Shown: positions 37,363-46,572, counted from the first letter of the stretch. The stretch: DNA of 64,000 nt from Auraticoccus cholistanensis (GCF_009742705.1 NZ_WPCU01000010.1:420391-484390), one strand, 5' to 3'. Made by a program: numbers and translations. Notes: generated from the letters alone by a model not told the origin.

Positions 37363-37737
37363 ATGACTGCTGAGAAGCCAGAGATCGACTTCCCCGAGGG
37401 CCCGCCGCCCACCGAGCTGCAGATCACCGACCTGGTGGTCGGCGACGGCCCCGAGGCCACTCCCGGACGCACGGTCAGCGTGCACTACGTCGGCGTCGCC
37501 TACAGCTCCGGCGAGGAGTTCGACGCCAGCTACAACCGGGGTGCGCCGCTGGACTTCCCGCTCGGCTCCGGCATGGTCATCAAGGGCTGGGACGACGGCG
37601 TGGCCGGCATGAAGGTCGGCGGCCGCCGCCAGCTGGTGATCCCGCCGCACCTGGGCTACGGCGACCGCGGGGCCGGCGGCGTCATCAAGCCCGGCGAGAC
37701 GCTGATCTTCGTCTGCGACCTCGTCGGCGTCCGCTGA
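37363..37737 (+). CDS. FKBP-type peptidyl-prolyl cis-trans isomerase
   Basis: 124 residues, cytoplasmic (no signal). Full FKBP domain: TVSVHYVGVAYSSGEEFDAS, FPLGSGMVIKGWDDGVAGMK, GGRRQLVIPPHLGYGDRGAG and LIFVCDLVGV, with the aromatic pocket residues (Tyr, Phe, Trp) in place. Speeds up prolyl isomerisation in folding. ATG start without Shine-Dalgarno; TAGTGT (37350-37355) is seven bases upstream, so the mRNA is probably leaderless. Confidence 0.95.
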   Translation: MTAEKPEIDFPEGPPPTELQITDLVVGDGPEATPGRTVSVHYVGVAYSSGEEFDASYNRGAPLDFPLGSGMVIKGWDDGVAGMKVGGRRQLVIPPHLGYGDRGAGGVIKPGETLIFVCDLVGVR

Positions 37738-37785
37738 CCGATCACCGCACCGCACGGGTGGCTGACTCTGGGCGAGGGGCTGAGG

Positions 37786-37791
37786 GCTAGA
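37786..37791. repeat. Target site duplication GCTAGA, left copy
   Basis: GCTAGA matches the copy at 38869-38874 and fits the NCTAGN target duplicated by IS481-type elements. Confidence 0.85.
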
Positions 37792-37817
37792 TGTACTCGG
37801 CCAGGACGTTGGTGACA
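37792..37817 (+). repeat. Left terminal inverted repeat of the IS element
   Basis: 26 bases starting TGTACTCGGCC and ending GTTGGTGACA. Pairs with 38843-38868; only four positions in the central five differ. Confidence 0.9.
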
Positions 37818-37897
37818 CTCCGTCGGGGTCGTTGACGGGAGGAAGACCTCCGGGTGCGGTGGGTGATGTCTAAGTCGCCTACCGTCCGGAGGTCTTC

Positions 37898-38856
37898 GTG
37901 TCCCACAGTAATGCTCGGCTGACGGTCCATGGCCGGCGGTTGCTGGTCGCTCGGGTCAGGTCCGGCATGCCCGTCGCTCATGTCGCCAAGGCGATGGGGA
38001 TCTCGCGGCAGTGCGCCCACCGCTGGGTGACCCGATTCGCCGCAGAGGGCGAAGCAGGACTGCACGACCGGTCCTCCCGCCCCCACAGCTGCCCGACCAA
38101 GACCGCGCCCGAGGTCGAGCAGGCGGTGCTGACGATGCGCCGACAACAGCGCCGGGGACAGGACTGGCTCGGCCCCGAGCTCGGTCTGCCGGCCCGCACC
38201 GTCAGCCGGATCCTGCGCCGCTACCAGGTGCCCTATCTGCGTGAGTGCGACCCGTTGACCGGGCAGCTGATCCGCTCTTCGAAGACGACCGCGGTCCGCT
38301 ACGAACGCGACCGCCCGGGCGAACTGGTCCACATGGACGTCAAGAAAGTGGGCCGGATCCCCGACGGAGGCGGTTGGCGAGCCCACGGTCGCTCCGAGGA
38401 GGTGCGGGGCCGCGGGATCGGCTACGACTTCGTGCACTCCCTGGTCGACGACCACTCCAGACTGGCCTACTCCGAGATCCTGCCCGACGAGAAAGGCCCG
38501 ACCTGCGCCGGCTTCCTCTCCCGCGCAGCCACCTACTTCGCCGACCACGGCATCACACACATCGAGCGAGTCATCACCGACAACCACGTCAGCACCGACG
38601 CTCCGTCGACGTCGCGGCAGCCGTCGCCGACCTCGGCGCGCAGCACAAGTTCATCAGGCCCCACTGCCCCTGGCAGAACGGCAAGGTCGAACGGTTCAAC
38701 CGCACCCTGCAGACCGAGTGGGCCTACCGGCAGGTCTTCCTCAGCAACGCCGACCGCGCAGCCGCCCTTGCACCCTGGCTGGAGACCTACAACACTCGAC
38801 GCCGCCACACCGCACTCGGCGGCCTTCCCCCGACCAGCCGACTGTCACCAACCTGA
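37898..38856 (+). pseudogene. IS481-type transposase, frameshifted
   Basis: The first frame reads MSHSNARLTVHGRRLLVARV, a helix-turn-helix (VAKAMGISRQCAHRWVTRF), then the DDE domain with first Asp in ELVHMDVKKVG and second Asp in IERVITDNH. Just after (about 38580-38610) the reading moves by one base and continues as DLGAQHKFIRPHCPWQNGKV, ERFNRTLQTEWAY (catalytic Glu) to the stop at 38856. One deleted base would explain the shift. All three catalytic residues remain, but in two frames; IS481 transposases are not known to need a programmed frameshift. GTG start with GGAGG. Confidence 0.9.
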
Positions 38857-38868
38857 CGGCCGAGTACA
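38843..38868 (-). repeat. Right terminal inverted repeat of the IS element
   Basis: Reverse complement begins TGTACTCGGCC and ends GTTGGTGACA; 22 of 26 positions match the left repeat. Confidence 0.9.
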
Positions 38869-38874
38869 GCTAGA
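38869..38874. repeat. Target site duplication GCTAGA, right copy
   Basis: Same six bases as 37786-37791. On the minus strand its TAG is the smpB stop codon. Confidence 0.85.
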
Positions 38875-39367
38875 CCTTCAGCCCCTTGCTGCGGGCGGTG
38901 ATCTTGTTGCGGGAGGCCAGCGCACGCTCGGCCTCGCGCCGCGAGTCCCGCTCGGCGATCGACTGGCGCTTGTCGTACTCCTTCTTGCCGGTGGCCACGG
39001 CGATCTCCACCTTGGCGTAGCCGTCGGAGAAGTAGAGGCTGAGCGGCACGACGGTCGCCCCCGAGCGCTGCAGCGCCCGCTCGATCTTGTCGATCTCGCG
39101 ACGGTGGAGCAGCAGCTTGCGGGTCCGGCGGGCGGTGTGGTTCGTCCAGGAGCCGTGGCTGTACTCCGGCACGTGGGCGTTGCGCAGCCAGGCCTCGCCG
39201 TCGTCGATGGTGACGAAGGCGTCGCCCAGGGACGCCCGACCGGCCCGCAGCGACTTGACCTCGGTGCCGGCCAGCACGACGCCGGCCTCGTAGGTGTCGC
39301 CGATGTGGTAGTCGTAGCGGGCCCGCTTGTTCTGGGCCACGGTTACGCGACCCTTCTCCTTCGGCAT
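38870..39367 (-). CDS. smpB: SsrA-binding protein SmpB
   Basis: 165 residues. Binds tmRNA and brings it to stalled ribosomes. Family segments: [95 protein letters not shown], and the basic tail [17 protein letters not shown] that enters the decoding site. ATG with GAGGAT upstream. The stop TAG lies in the target duplication of the IS element next door, so the protein is intact but everything beyond the stop was replaced by the element. Upstream is the M23 peptidase of the ftsEX group. Confidence 0.96.
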   Translation of the reverse strand: MPKEKGRVTVAQNKRARYDYHIGDTYEAGVVLAGTEVKSLRAGRASLGDAFVTIDDGEAWLRNAHVPEYSHGSWTNHTARRTRKLLLHRREIDKIERALQRSGATVVPLSLYFSDGYAKVEIAVATGKKEYDKRQSIAERDSRREAERALASRNKITARSKGLKV

Positions 39368-39527
39368 CTGCTCATCCTCTCCCGCACCGTCGGCGGCACG
39401 TCGTCGTCCTGCCGCGACGGCGTCCGCGCCCGAGTCCGGTGAGCCTACCCGTCCCGCGCGGGCACCGCGCCCGTGGACGCACCGCGGCCCGCACCCCTGG
39501 CGAGGTGCGGGCCGCGGCGCAGCAGGC

Positions 39528-40961
39528 TCAGAACCAGCTCATCGGGTTGATCATGCTCCCGTTCTTCCACACCATCAGGTGCAGGTGGCAGCCGGTGGAG
39601 TAGCCGGTGGTGCCGACGTAGCCGATCACCTGTCCCTTGCTGACCCGGTCCCCCACGCCCACGGAGTAGGAGGTGGCGTGGTTGTAGGAGGTCGTGATGT
39701 AGCTGCCGCGCACCTTGCCGTGGTCGATCAGCAGGCGGTTGCCGTACCCGGCGTTGTAGTAGCGCTCGGTCACCGTCCCGGAGTAGGGCGCCCGGATCGG
39801 CACCCCGCAGCCGGCGCCGAAGTCGGTGCCGTCGTGCAGCTTGTAGATCCCGGTGACCGGGTGCAGCCGCATGCCGTACTTGGAGGTGATGGGCGCGTTC
39901 ACCGGCATCGAGAAGCTGGTGTCACGCGACGGGGAGGAGCCCGAGGAGCCGCCGGAGGAGCCCTTCGACGAAGAGCCCCCGCGCTTGGCCTTGGCGGCCT
40001 CCTCGCGCGCCTTGCGGGCCCGCTCCTCGGCGGCGGCCTTGGCCTTGGCCTCTGCGATCCGGTCCGCGATCCGCTGCTCCACGGCGCTGCGCTCGGCGGT
40101 CAGCTCCTGGTACCGCTTCTCGTCGGCCTCGACCTCCTTCTCGGCGGCGGCGCGGGCGGAGTCGGACTTCTGCACCAGGGCCTGCACCTGGGCGGTCTCG
40201 GCCTCGGCCTGGGCCTCCAGCTGCTCCTTGCGCTCCAGGTTCTCCGCGGCGGCCTGGCGGTCCTCGGCCACCTGGGCCTCGATCTTGGCCCGGCGGGCCT
40301 CGGCGGCCTCCAGCTTCTGCTGCAGCTCGCGGAGCCGGTCCATCGAGGCCTCGGCGGTGTCGAACATGGTGGTCGACCACTGCATCTTGGTCTGCAGGTC
40401 GGCCTGGCTGTGGGTCTGCAGCAGCACCGCCACGCCCATCAGGTTGGTCCGCTGCTGGTACTCGGTGCGGACGACCTCGCCCACCATCGCCAGCTGGTTG
40501 TCCAGCTCGAGCTGGTTGTCGGCCACCGCGACGCGGGCCGCCTCCAGCTCCTCCTGGGCCTTCGCCAGCTTCTTCTGCATCTTCTCGTCCAGCGCCTGCG
40601 CGGCGGCCAGCTGCTCCTGGGTGGCGGCCAGCCGGGTCTCGGCGTCACGCAGCTCGGCCTCGGCCGCCTGCAGCGCCACGACCGCGTCCTGCAGCCCCTT
40701 GGTGGACTCGCTCAGGTCGCGCTTGGTCTGCTGCGCGGCCCGCTCCAGCTGGTCGCGGCGGTCGGTCAGCTCGTCGGCGTGGGCGGTGCCCAGGCAGAGC
40801 GACAGACCGAGGGCGCCGACGGCCAGCACGCCGAGGAGGCGACGCAGCCGGGGGCGGCCGGTGGCAGCTCGGTCTCCGGGGACGCCCCGGGGGGCGTGGG
40901 GAAGTTCCCGTGTCACGATGAGCAGACCCCAATCGTATTTCGACGCTCCCGGAGCAGGCAT
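39528..40961 (-). CDS. Coiled-coil M23 family peptidoglycan hydrolase next to FtsEX
   Basis: 477 residues with the ATG at 40961, which has AGGTG upstream; GTG 40916 would give a better-placed signal peptide ([20 protein letters not shown] then ADE) and is a real alternative. Residues about 65-330 are a long Ala/Glu/Gln-rich coiled coil as in EnvC, PcsB and RipC, then a Ser/Gly linker, then an M23 domain (about 365-475) with metal ligands in [12 protein letters not shown] and [12 protein letters not shown]. It starts 6 bases after the ftsX stop. By known analogy (EnvC, PcsB), FtsX would bind the coiled coil and open the enzyme during division. Confidence 0.9.
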   Translation of the reverse strand: MPAPGASKYDWGLLIVTRELPHAPRGVPGDRAATGRPRLRRLLGVLAVGALGLSLCLGTAHADELTDRRDQLERAAQQTKRDLSESTKGLQDAVVALQAAEAELRDAETRLAATQEQLAAAQALDEKMQKKLAKAQEELEAARVAVADNQLELDNQLAMVGEVVRTEYQQRTNLMGVAVLLQTHSQADLQTKMQWSTTMFDTAEASMDRLRELQQKLEAAEARRAKIEAQVAEDRQAAAENLERKEQLEAQAEAETAQVQALVQKSDSARAAAEKEVEADEKRYQELTAERSAVEQRIADRIAEAKAKAAAEERARKAREEAAKAKRGGSSSKGSSGGSSGSSPSRDTSFSMPVNAPITSKYGMRLHPVTGIYKLHDGTDFGAGCGVPIRAPYSGTVTERYYNAGYGNRLLIDHGKVRGSYITTSYNHATSYSVGVGDRVSKGQVIGYVGTTGYSTGCHLHLMVWKNGSMINPMSWF

Positions 40962-40967
40962 TTTCAC

Positions 40968-41867
40968 CTAAACCCGAAGATAACGTCTCGTGGCGATGAG
41001 CGTGGGCACTATAGACAGCACGATCCCGACGGCCGCAACCCCCGCCATGGCAATTCCCGCCTCCTGCCAGCCGATCCAGCCTCCAGCCTGGATCGAGAGT
41101 TGAGGGTTCTGGGTCAGCCAGGCGACCAGTCCGGCGATGGTCCCGCAGGCGAGCACGACGCCCAGCACGCCGGCGATCAGCGATTCCAGCAGGAACGGCG
41201 CCATGATGTAGGCGTAGCTGGCGCCGACCAGCCGCATGATGCCGATCTCGCGGCGCCGGGCGACCGCCGCCATCCGGATGGTGTTGCCGATCTGCAGGGC
41301 CGCGGCGAGCAGCAGCAGCCCGCTGGTGACCAGCGCGGCGACCTGGGCGGCCTGCAGCGCGTTGATCAGCGGCCGGAGGATCTCGCGCATGTCCTGCACG
41401 GCCTGCACGCCGGGCAGCCCGGCGACCGAGCTGACCACGCCCTCGAACTGCTGCGGGTCCACCAGCTTGACCCGGAAGGACTCCTGCATCTGCTCGACGG
41501 TCAGGGAGTCCTGGATCGGGCTGCCCTCGAAGGCCTCCTGGAACTCCCGGTAGGCCTCCTCCTTGGTCTCGAACTCGACCGAGGCGACCTCCGGGTTGGT
41601 GGTCAGGGTCTCCTCGATGAGGCTGCGCTCGGCGTCGGTGACGCCCGCGCCGGGGGTGCAGTTGTCACCCAGCGTGGCCTCGGTGCAGAGGAAGACCGAG
41701 ATCTCGACCCGGTCGTACCAGTTGCCCTTGAGCGCGTCGGCGTACTGGTAGACCAGCAGCCCGGCGCCGAAGAGGGTGAGCGAGACGAAGGCGGTCACGA
41801 CGACGGCCACCACCATGCTGATGTGGCGGCGGAGGCCGGACCAGGTCTCGGAGAAGATGTGGCGCAT
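40968..41867 (-). CDS. ftsX: Cell division ABC-type permease subunit FtsX
   Basis: 299 residues, four membrane segments: one near residue 20-45 (ISMVVAVVVTAFVSLTLFGA), then a long extracytoplasmic loop (about 45-170) with two Cys (FLCTEATLGDNCTPG), then three segments at about 175-295. The last part has RMAAVARRREIGIMRLVGAS, the FtsX/MacB signature. ATG start. Lies 51 bases downstream of ftsE. The extra loop contacts the wall hydrolase encoded just after. Confidence 0.96.
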   Translation of the reverse strand: MRHIFSETWSGLRRHISMVVAVVVTAFVSLTLFGAGLLVYQYADALKGNWYDRVEISVFLCTEATLGDNCTPGAGVTDAERSLIEETLTTNPEVASVEFETKEEAYREFQEAFEGSPIQDSLTVEQMQESFRVKLVDPQQFEGVVSSVAGLPGVQAVQDMREILRPLINALQAAQVAALVTSGLLLLAAALQIGNTIRMAAVARRREIGIMRLVGASYAYIMAPFLLESLIAGVLGVVLACGTIAGLVAWLTQNPQLSIQAGGWIGWQEAGIAMAGVAAVGIVLSIVPTLIATRRYLRV

Positions 41868-41918
41868 CGGTTCAGGCGTCCTCGGAGGTCGTGCGGCGGG
41901 GGGCGGGGGTCGGCGTAT

Positions 41919-42605
41919 TCACTGCTGGCCGTACACCCCCCTGGCCTGGTCGCGGACGACCCGGCCGTCGACGAGCTGGACCACCCGCTTGCGCATCTGG
42001 TCGACGATGGTCGAGTCGTGGGTGGCCATCACCACGGTGGTCCCGGTGCGGTTGATCCGGTCCAGCAGCTTCATGATCCCGACGCTGGTGGCGGGGTCGA
42101 GGTTGCCGGTGGGCTCGTCGGCGATCAGGATCCGCGGCCGGTTGACGAAGGCGCGCGCCACCGCCACCCGCTGCTGCTCTCCCCCGGACAGCTCCTCGGG
42201 CAGCCGGTCGCCCTTGCCGTCGAGGCCGACGAGCTCCAGCGTCTCGGGGACCACCTGGCGGATCTCGCGGCGGGGCTTGCCGATCACCTGCAGGGCGAAG
42301 GCGACGTTCTCGTAGACGGTCTTGCCCGGCAGCAGCCGGAAGTCCTGGAACACGGTGCCGATCTGGCGGCGCAGGCCGGGGATCTTCCAGTTGTGCAGCC
42401 GGTTCAGCTCGCGGCCGGCCACGAAGACCCGTCCCCGGCTGGGCCGGTACTCGCGCAGCACCAGCCGCAGGAAGGTCGACTTCCCCGAGCCGGACTGGCC
42501 GACGAGGAAGACGAACTCGCCCTTGTCGATCTCGAGGTCGACGTTGCTCAGCGCGGCGCGGCGCTGGCCCTCGTAGGTCTTGCTGACATCATCAAATCGG
42601 ATCAC
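41919..42605 (-). CDS. ftsE: Cell division ATP-binding protein FtsE
   Basis: 228 residues. Walker [10 protein letters not shown] (about 38-46), Q loop [11 protein letters not shown], signature [16 protein letters not shown], Walker [15 protein letters not shown]-loop [11 protein letters not shown]. Hydrolyses ATP to gate FtsX-controlled wall hydrolysis. GTG start; no clear Shine-Dalgarno is visible. Confidence 0.97.
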   Translation of the reverse strand: MIRFDDVSKTYEGQRRAALSNVDLEIDKGEFVFLVGQSGSGKSTFLRLVLREYRPSRGRVFVAGRELNRLHNWKIPGLRRQIGTVFQDFRLLPGKTVYENVAFALQVIGKPRREIRQVVPETLELVGLDGKGDRLPEELSGGEQQRVAVARAFVNRPRILIADEPTGNLDPATSVGIMKLLDRINRTGTTVVMATHDSTIVDQMRKRVVQLVDGRVVRDQARGVYGQQ

Positions 42606-42727
42606 GGCGTGGTCGGACCGGTGGTAGACGCAGGGAAGTGGGAACGGGTGCGGGACCCGGCCCGGGTGATCGGTCCACGCCGGAGTCTAGGTCTGCCCAC
42701 GGGCCCTCCCCCACATTGAGACCGGCT

Positions 42728-42758
42728 CGGCGGGTTGAGGATTCTCAGGTACCCGCCG
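42728..42758 (-). terminator. Probable terminator between prfB and ftsE
   Basis: An 8-bp stem (CGGCGGGT with ACCCGCCG) with an inner short stem lies 20 bases past the prfB stop. It would separate prfB from the ftsEX unit. Confidence 0.5.
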
Positions 42759-42777
42759 GCCGTGTCTCAGCCGCGGC

Positions 42778-43890
42778 TCAGGCCTCGGCGAGCTCGGCGC
42801 TGCGGCGCCAGCGGATGCCGCTGTCGAGGAAGCCGTCGATCTCGCCGTCGAAGACGCCGTCGGGGTTGCTGACCTCGTGGTCGGTGCGCAGGTCCTTGAC
42901 CATCTGGTACGGGTGCAGCACGTAGGAGCGCATCTGCGAGCCCCAGGAGTTGCCGCCGTCGCCCTTGAGCGCGTTGAGCTCGGCCTCGCGGTCCTGGCGG
43001 GCCTTCTCGAGCAGCCGCGACTGCAGCACCCGCAGCGCGGCGGCCTTGTTCTGCAGCTGGGACTTCTCGTTCTGGCAGGAGACGACGATGCCGGTGGGCA
43101 GGTGGGTGATCCGGACGGCGGAGTCGGTGGTGTTGACGCTCTGCCCGCCGGGTCCGGAGGAGCGGAAGACGTCGATGCGCAGGTCGCCCTCGGGGATGTC
43201 GATGTGGTCGGCCTCGGCCGTCACGGGCAGCACCTCCACCCCCGCGAAGGAGGTCTGGCGGCGTCCCTGGTTGTCGAACGGGGAGATCCGCACCAGCCGG
43301 TGGGTGCCCTGCTCCACCGACAGCGTGCCGTAGGCGAAGGGGACCTTGACGGCGAAGGTGGCGGACTTGATGCCCGCCTCCTCGGCGTAGGAGACGTCGT
43401 AGACCTCGGTGGGGTAGCCGTGCCGCTCGGCCCAGCGCAGGTACATCCGCAGCAGCATCGAGGCGAAGTCGGCGGCGTCCACGCCGCCGGCCTCGGCCCG
43501 GATGGTGACCACGGCCTCGCGCTCGTCGTACTCCCCCGACAGCAGGGTGCGCACCTCGAGGGCGTCGATGGAGCGCCGCAGCGAGGCGAGCTCGGCCTCG
43601 GCCTCGGCCAGCGAGGCGGCGTCACCCTCCTCCTGGGCCAGCTCCACCAGCACGCCCAGGTCGTCCAGCCGCGAGCGGAGCGACGTCAGCCGCTCCTGCT
43701 CGGCCTGCAGGGCCGAGAGCCGGGAGGTCACCCGCTGGGCGTTGGCCTGGTCGTCCCACAGGTCGGGTGCGGAGACCTGCTCCTGCAGCTCGGCGATCTC
43801 CGCCTTCTTGCGTTCGGGGTCGAGCACGGCCTCGATCGAGGACAGGGCGCGGTCGAGCTCGGCGATGGCGGTGGGGAAATCGGCTGGCAC
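42778..43890 (-). CDS. prfB: Peptide chain release factor 2
   Basis: 370 residues. Reads UAA and UGA. The codon-recognition SPF tripeptide is in [18 protein letters not shown], and the GGQ catalytic motif is in [20 protein letters not shown]. The reading frame is continuous, with no programmed frameshift as in Escherichia coli prfB. GTG start; no Shine-Dalgarno, but TAGACT lies eight bases upstream (43899-43904), suggesting a leaderless mRNA. Divergent from the ROK kinase. Confidence 0.97.
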   Translation of the reverse strand: MPADFPTAIAELDRALSSIEAVLDPERKKAEIAELQEQVSAPDLWDDQANAQRVTSRLSALQAEQERLTSLRSRLDDLGVLVELAQEEGDAASLAEAEAELASLRRSIDALEVRTLLSGEYDEREAVVTIRAEAGGVDAADFASMLLRMYLRWAERHGYPTEVYDVSYAEEAGIKSATFAVKVPFAYGTLSVEQGTHRLVRISPFDNQGRRQTSFAGVEVLPVTAEADHIDIPEGDLRIDVFRSSGPGGQSVNTTDSAVRITHLPTGIVVSCQNEKSQLQNKAAALRVLQSRLLEKARQDREAELNALKGDGGNSWGSQMRSYVLHPYQMVKDLRTDHEVSNPDGVFDGEIDGFLDSGIRWRRSAELAEA

Positions 43891-43953
43891 GACCGATAAG
43901 TCTACGCGCCCCCGCGGGCCCTAGGATCTGGGCGACCCGGTGAGAGGAGAACC

Positions 43954-45015
43954 GTGAGCGGCACACCAACCGACCCGACGCCCCCGGTGGCGGCCGGCGA
44001 CGACGCCGCGGTGCTGGCCGTCGACGTCGGCGGGACCAAGGTGGCCGCTGCGGTGGTCGCCCCCGACGGCACGGTGCTGGCCGAGGACGTCGTCCCCACC
44101 GGGCGCGACGCCGACCCCGAGGCGATCTGGGCCCCGGTCGGGGCGATGGTGGACCGGCTGCTGCGGGGCACCGACGCCCCGCTCGGCGACGAGGTGCGGG
44201 TCGGGATCGGCTCCGCCGGCCCGGTGCACGGCCCGGAGGGGCAGGTCAGCCCGGTGAACGTGGCGGCCTGGCGCCGCTACCCGCTGCGCGACCGGGTGCT
44301 CGCCGCCGCGGTGGCCGCCACCGGCCGCCCGGCCGTCGGCGTGCTGGTGGGCGACGGGCACTGCATCGCCGTCGGGGAGCGCTGGCTGGGGGCGGGCCGC
44401 GACGTCACCACGATGGTCGGCATGGTCATCTCCACCGGCATCGGCGGGGGCGCGGTGATCGACGACCGGCTCTTCGCCGGGCGCAGCGGCAACGCCCTGC
44501 ACATCGGCCACACCAGCGTGAACTTCCTGGGCGAGCGCTGCCCGTGCGGCGCGCACGGCTGCGTCGAGATGTACGCCCGCGGGCCGGCCATGGTCGCGGC
44601 CGCGCAGTCCCAGGGCTGGGTCGGTGAGGACGCCGAGCAGCTGACCGCCGACGCCCGGGCCGGGCACCCGGTGGCGGTGCAGGCGATCGAGACCGGGATG
44701 CGGGCGCTGGCGGCCGGCGTGGCCGAGCTGGCCGCCAACCTCGATGTCACGACGTTCGTGGTGGGCGGCGGGGTCTCCAAGGCCGGCGAGGTGGTCTTCG
44801 AGCCGCTGCGCCGGCACCTGCGCGACTTCGCGGTGATGCACTACGTGTCCGACGTCGAGATCCGGCCCGCCGAGCTCGAGAACGCCGGTCTGCTGGGCGC
44901 CGCGGCGGTGGCGCTGGCCCTGTCCGGACACGGTCCGCTGCGTCAGGCCCCGGCCTGGGACCGGCTGGAGCCGCGCTACGATCGGGCCGCCGACCGAGCG
45001 GTCGCGGGCGCATAG
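43954..45015 (+). CDS. ROK family sugar kinase (glucokinase-like)
   Basis: 353 residues. ATP motif AVLAVDVGGTKVAAAVV at about 23; STGIGGGAVIDDRLFAGRSG is the ROK signature; HIGHTSVNFLGERCPCGAHG then CVEMYARG gives the zinc-binding CxCGxxxC motif and ligand His. Lacks a DNA-binding domain, so it is an enzyme, not a repressor. GTG with GAGAGGAGA. The stop at 45013-45015 lies within the tRNA-Val gene by 10 bases. Confidence 0.9.
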   Translation: MSGTPTDPTPPVAAGDDAAVLAVDVGGTKVAAAVVAPDGTVLAEDVVPTGRDADPEAIWAPVGAMVDRLLRGTDAPLGDEVRVGIGSAGPVHGPEGQVSPVNVAAWRRYPLRDRVLAAAVAATGRPAVGVLVGDGHCIAVGERWLGAGRDVTTMVGMVISTGIGGGAVIDDRLFAGRSGNALHIGHTSVNFLGERCPCGAHGCVEMYARGPAMVAAAQSQGWVGEDAEQLTADARAGHPVAVQAIETGMRALAAGVAELAANLDVTTFVVGGGVSKAGEVVFEPLRRHLRDFAVMHYVSDVEIRPAELENAGLLGAAAVALALSGHGPLRQAPAWDRLEPRYDRAADRAVAGA

Positions 45016-45079
45016 CTCAGCTGGTCAGAGCAACTGCCTTACAAGCAGTAGGTCGGGGGTTCAAGTCCCTCTGCGCCCA
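45006..45079 (+). tRNA. tRNA-Val (TAC)
   Basis: Acceptor GGGCGCA pairs with TGCGCCC; anticodon stem ACTGC/GCAGT with loop CTTACAA places TAC at the anticodon; T loop TTCAAGT. CCA is not encoded. The first 10 bases overlap the end of the ROK kinase gene. Confidence 0.95.
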
Positions 45080-45080
45080 C

Positions 45081-45114
45081 CTCCGTGGTGCAGGCGGCTC
45101 CGTGGTGCAGGCGG
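45081..45114 (+). repeat. 17-bp tandem duplication after tRNA-Val
   Basis: CTCCGTGGTGCAGGCGG occurs twice in a row, starting two bases after the tRNA discriminator position. Confidence 0.9.
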
Positions 45115-45159
45115 CGCTCCGACGGGTCCGCCCGGCGGGCACGGCCGCGGGACCACGCG

Positions 45160-45199
45160 GCAGACCCCCGGCGGGTGCGCGCACCGGCCGGGGATCTGC
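45160..45199. terminator. Large hairpin between tRNA-Val and the M14 gene
   Basis: A 19-bp stem with two mismatches (GCAGA ... TCTGC at the base) and a 2-base loop sits between the tRNA and the M14 stop. It could end transcription in both directions. Confidence 0.7.
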
Positions 45200-45222
45200 C
45201 TGCGGAGCGTCCGCTCCCCCGC

Positions 45223-46572
45223 TCAGCACTCCTGCAGCGGGGTCGCCTCGGCGATCCGGTACTCCGAGCGCTCGTCGAGCAGCAGCGGGATGAGCCCGCG
45301 GGTGGGCTGCGCGAGCGGCACCAGCCGGCCGTCCTCGTGGCGGCGGGTGGTGATGCCGTGCAGGTTCAGCGTGCTGCGCAGCTCGGTGAACTGCTCGCCG
45401 GTCAGCTGGTAGCCGCACATCGGCTCCGGCTCCACCTCGTCGGAGTCGGTCGGCAGCATGTCGTCCTGCCCGGCGAAGTAGATGACCCCGGACTGCTCGG
45501 CACCGGCCTCGGTGTGCCGCTCGGCCGCGGCCGCGGTCTGCTCGGCCAGCAGGTCGCGGTTCTCCATCACCATCTGCAGGGTGCCCACGGCGCTGTCGTG
45601 GTTCACCTCGACGCGGCGCCGGTTGAGCAGCGACTCGTCCTCCTCCTCCGCCTCGTCCAGCGGGGCGTTGGCGGTCTCGCTGAGCATGCCCACCACGTTG
45701 ACCAGACCCGCGTAGTTGCGCAGGATACGGGCCTGCTCGTCGCCGGCCACCTGCAGGAAGGGCTCGCCGTCCTTGACCAGCTGCCCGTAGATGCCGGCGG
45801 TGCGCCCGGTCGAGGTGACCTGGGCGGCGGAGTAGTCGTTGCTCATCTCCTGGGCGAGCTGGTGGATCTGGTCGTCCACGTTGCGGTTGCGCGGCCACAG
45901 GTGCAGCAGGTCGGTGTCGTAGTACTCCCGCGGCCCGTACTCGTGCAGGTCGTTGAGGACGTCGGGGTTCCAGTCCCGGATCACCTTGGTGACGGCCCGC
46001 GCCTCCGGCGTCTCCAGGGCCATGTAGTCCCGGTTGACGTCGACGTCGTCGGCGTTCTCGCGGGTGTCTGCCACCCAGCCGTCGGGGTTGGCGTTGATGA
46101 ACAGCACGGTCGTCCGCTCCAGGAACCGGGTGAGCGCGGCGTCGGTGGTGAAGGCGAGCTCGCGGGCCAGCGTCATGCACGCCTCGCGGCCCGACGGCTC
46201 GTCGCCGTGGACGGAGCAGACGAACATCGCCACCGACCCCTCCGCGGCCGCGGGCCGGCTGTCCGGCGTCGGGGCGCCCACCGCCACCAGCTGCAGCGGC
46301 CGGTCCTGCACGGTGCGGCCGACGTTGGTGACCCGGACGCGGTCACTGGCGGCGTCGAGCTGGCGGTAGTAGCGCAGCGACTCGGGGTGGGTGGTCCACT
46401 CGGCCCCGTCGGACTGCTCGAAGGGGGTCTGGAGGTCCTCGGGGGCGGCGGCCAGCGCCGCCCGGAGCTGGGAATCCGCCGTCGGCTCGGCCTCGGCGGG
46501 ACTGCCCGACAGCAGCGAGCAGCTGAGCGCCACCGCCGCGGCGGCGGCGAGCGCGGAACGACCACGTCTCAT
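45223..46572 (-). CDS. Secreted M14-family zinc carboxypeptidase
   Basis: 449 residues. A signal peptide (ALAAAAAVALSCSLLSGSPA, AEAE) leads to a zinc peptidase domain: ligands in VHGDEPSGRE (His-x-x-Glu, about 120) and His in VLNDLHEYGPREYY, substrate arginine region in NANPDGW and NRDYMALET, and a candidate catalytic Glu in GMLSETANAP near 290. The C-terminal 130 residues form an extra domain (YQLTGEQFTELRSTLNLHGI) found in some bacterial M14 proteins. ATG with GGGAGA. Secreted peptide or cell wall peptide trimming is the likely role. Confidence 0.9.
   Translation of the reverse strand: MRRGRSALAAAAAVALSCSLLSGSPAEAEPTADSQLRAALAAAPEDLQTPFEQSDGAEWTTHPESLRYYRQLDAASDRVRVTNVGRTVQDRPLQLVAVGAPTPDSRPAAAEGSVAMFVCSVHGDEPSGREACMTLARELAFTTDAALTRFLERTTVLFINANPDGWVADTRENADDVDVNRDYMALETPEARAVTKVIRDWNPDVLNDLHEYGPREYYDTDLLHLWPRNRNVDDQIHQLAQEMSNDYSAAQVTSTGRTAGIYGQLVKDGEPFLQVAGDEQARILRNYAGLVNVVGMLSETANAPLDEAEEEDESLLNRRRVEVNHDSAVGTLQMVMENRDLLAEQTAAAAERHTEAGAEQSGVIYFAGQDDMLPTDSDEVEPEPMCGYQLTGEQFTELRSTLNLHGITTRRHEDGRLVPLAQPTRGLIPLLLDERSEYRIAEATPLQEC

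Larger units (their letters stand above)
37792..38868 (+). mobile_element. IS481-family insertion sequence, 1077 bp, inactive
   Basis: Bounded by 26-bp inverted repeats: TGTACTCGGCC at the left end, then a variable five bases, then GTTGGTGACA; the right end is the same in reverse with 22 of 26 positions matching. It is flanked by a 6-bp duplication GCTAGA, the NCTAGN target of IS481. The element contains one transposase frame with a frameshift. G+C is lower than its neighbours at the ends. It was inserted at the CTAG that contains the smpB stop codon. Confidence 0.92.

Noticed and set aside
42606-42777. Additional small gene between prfB and ftsE
   Set aside because: No frame with a start signal or sensible composition; the stretch holds a hairpin and the ftsE promoter region.
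43891-43953. Programmed frameshift in prfB
   Set aside because: The 370-residue frame is continuous from a GTG start through SPF and GGQ, so no frameshift is needed.
44000-45015. Calling the ROK protein a transcriptional repressor
   Set aside because: It lacks the N-terminal winged helix of ROK repressors.
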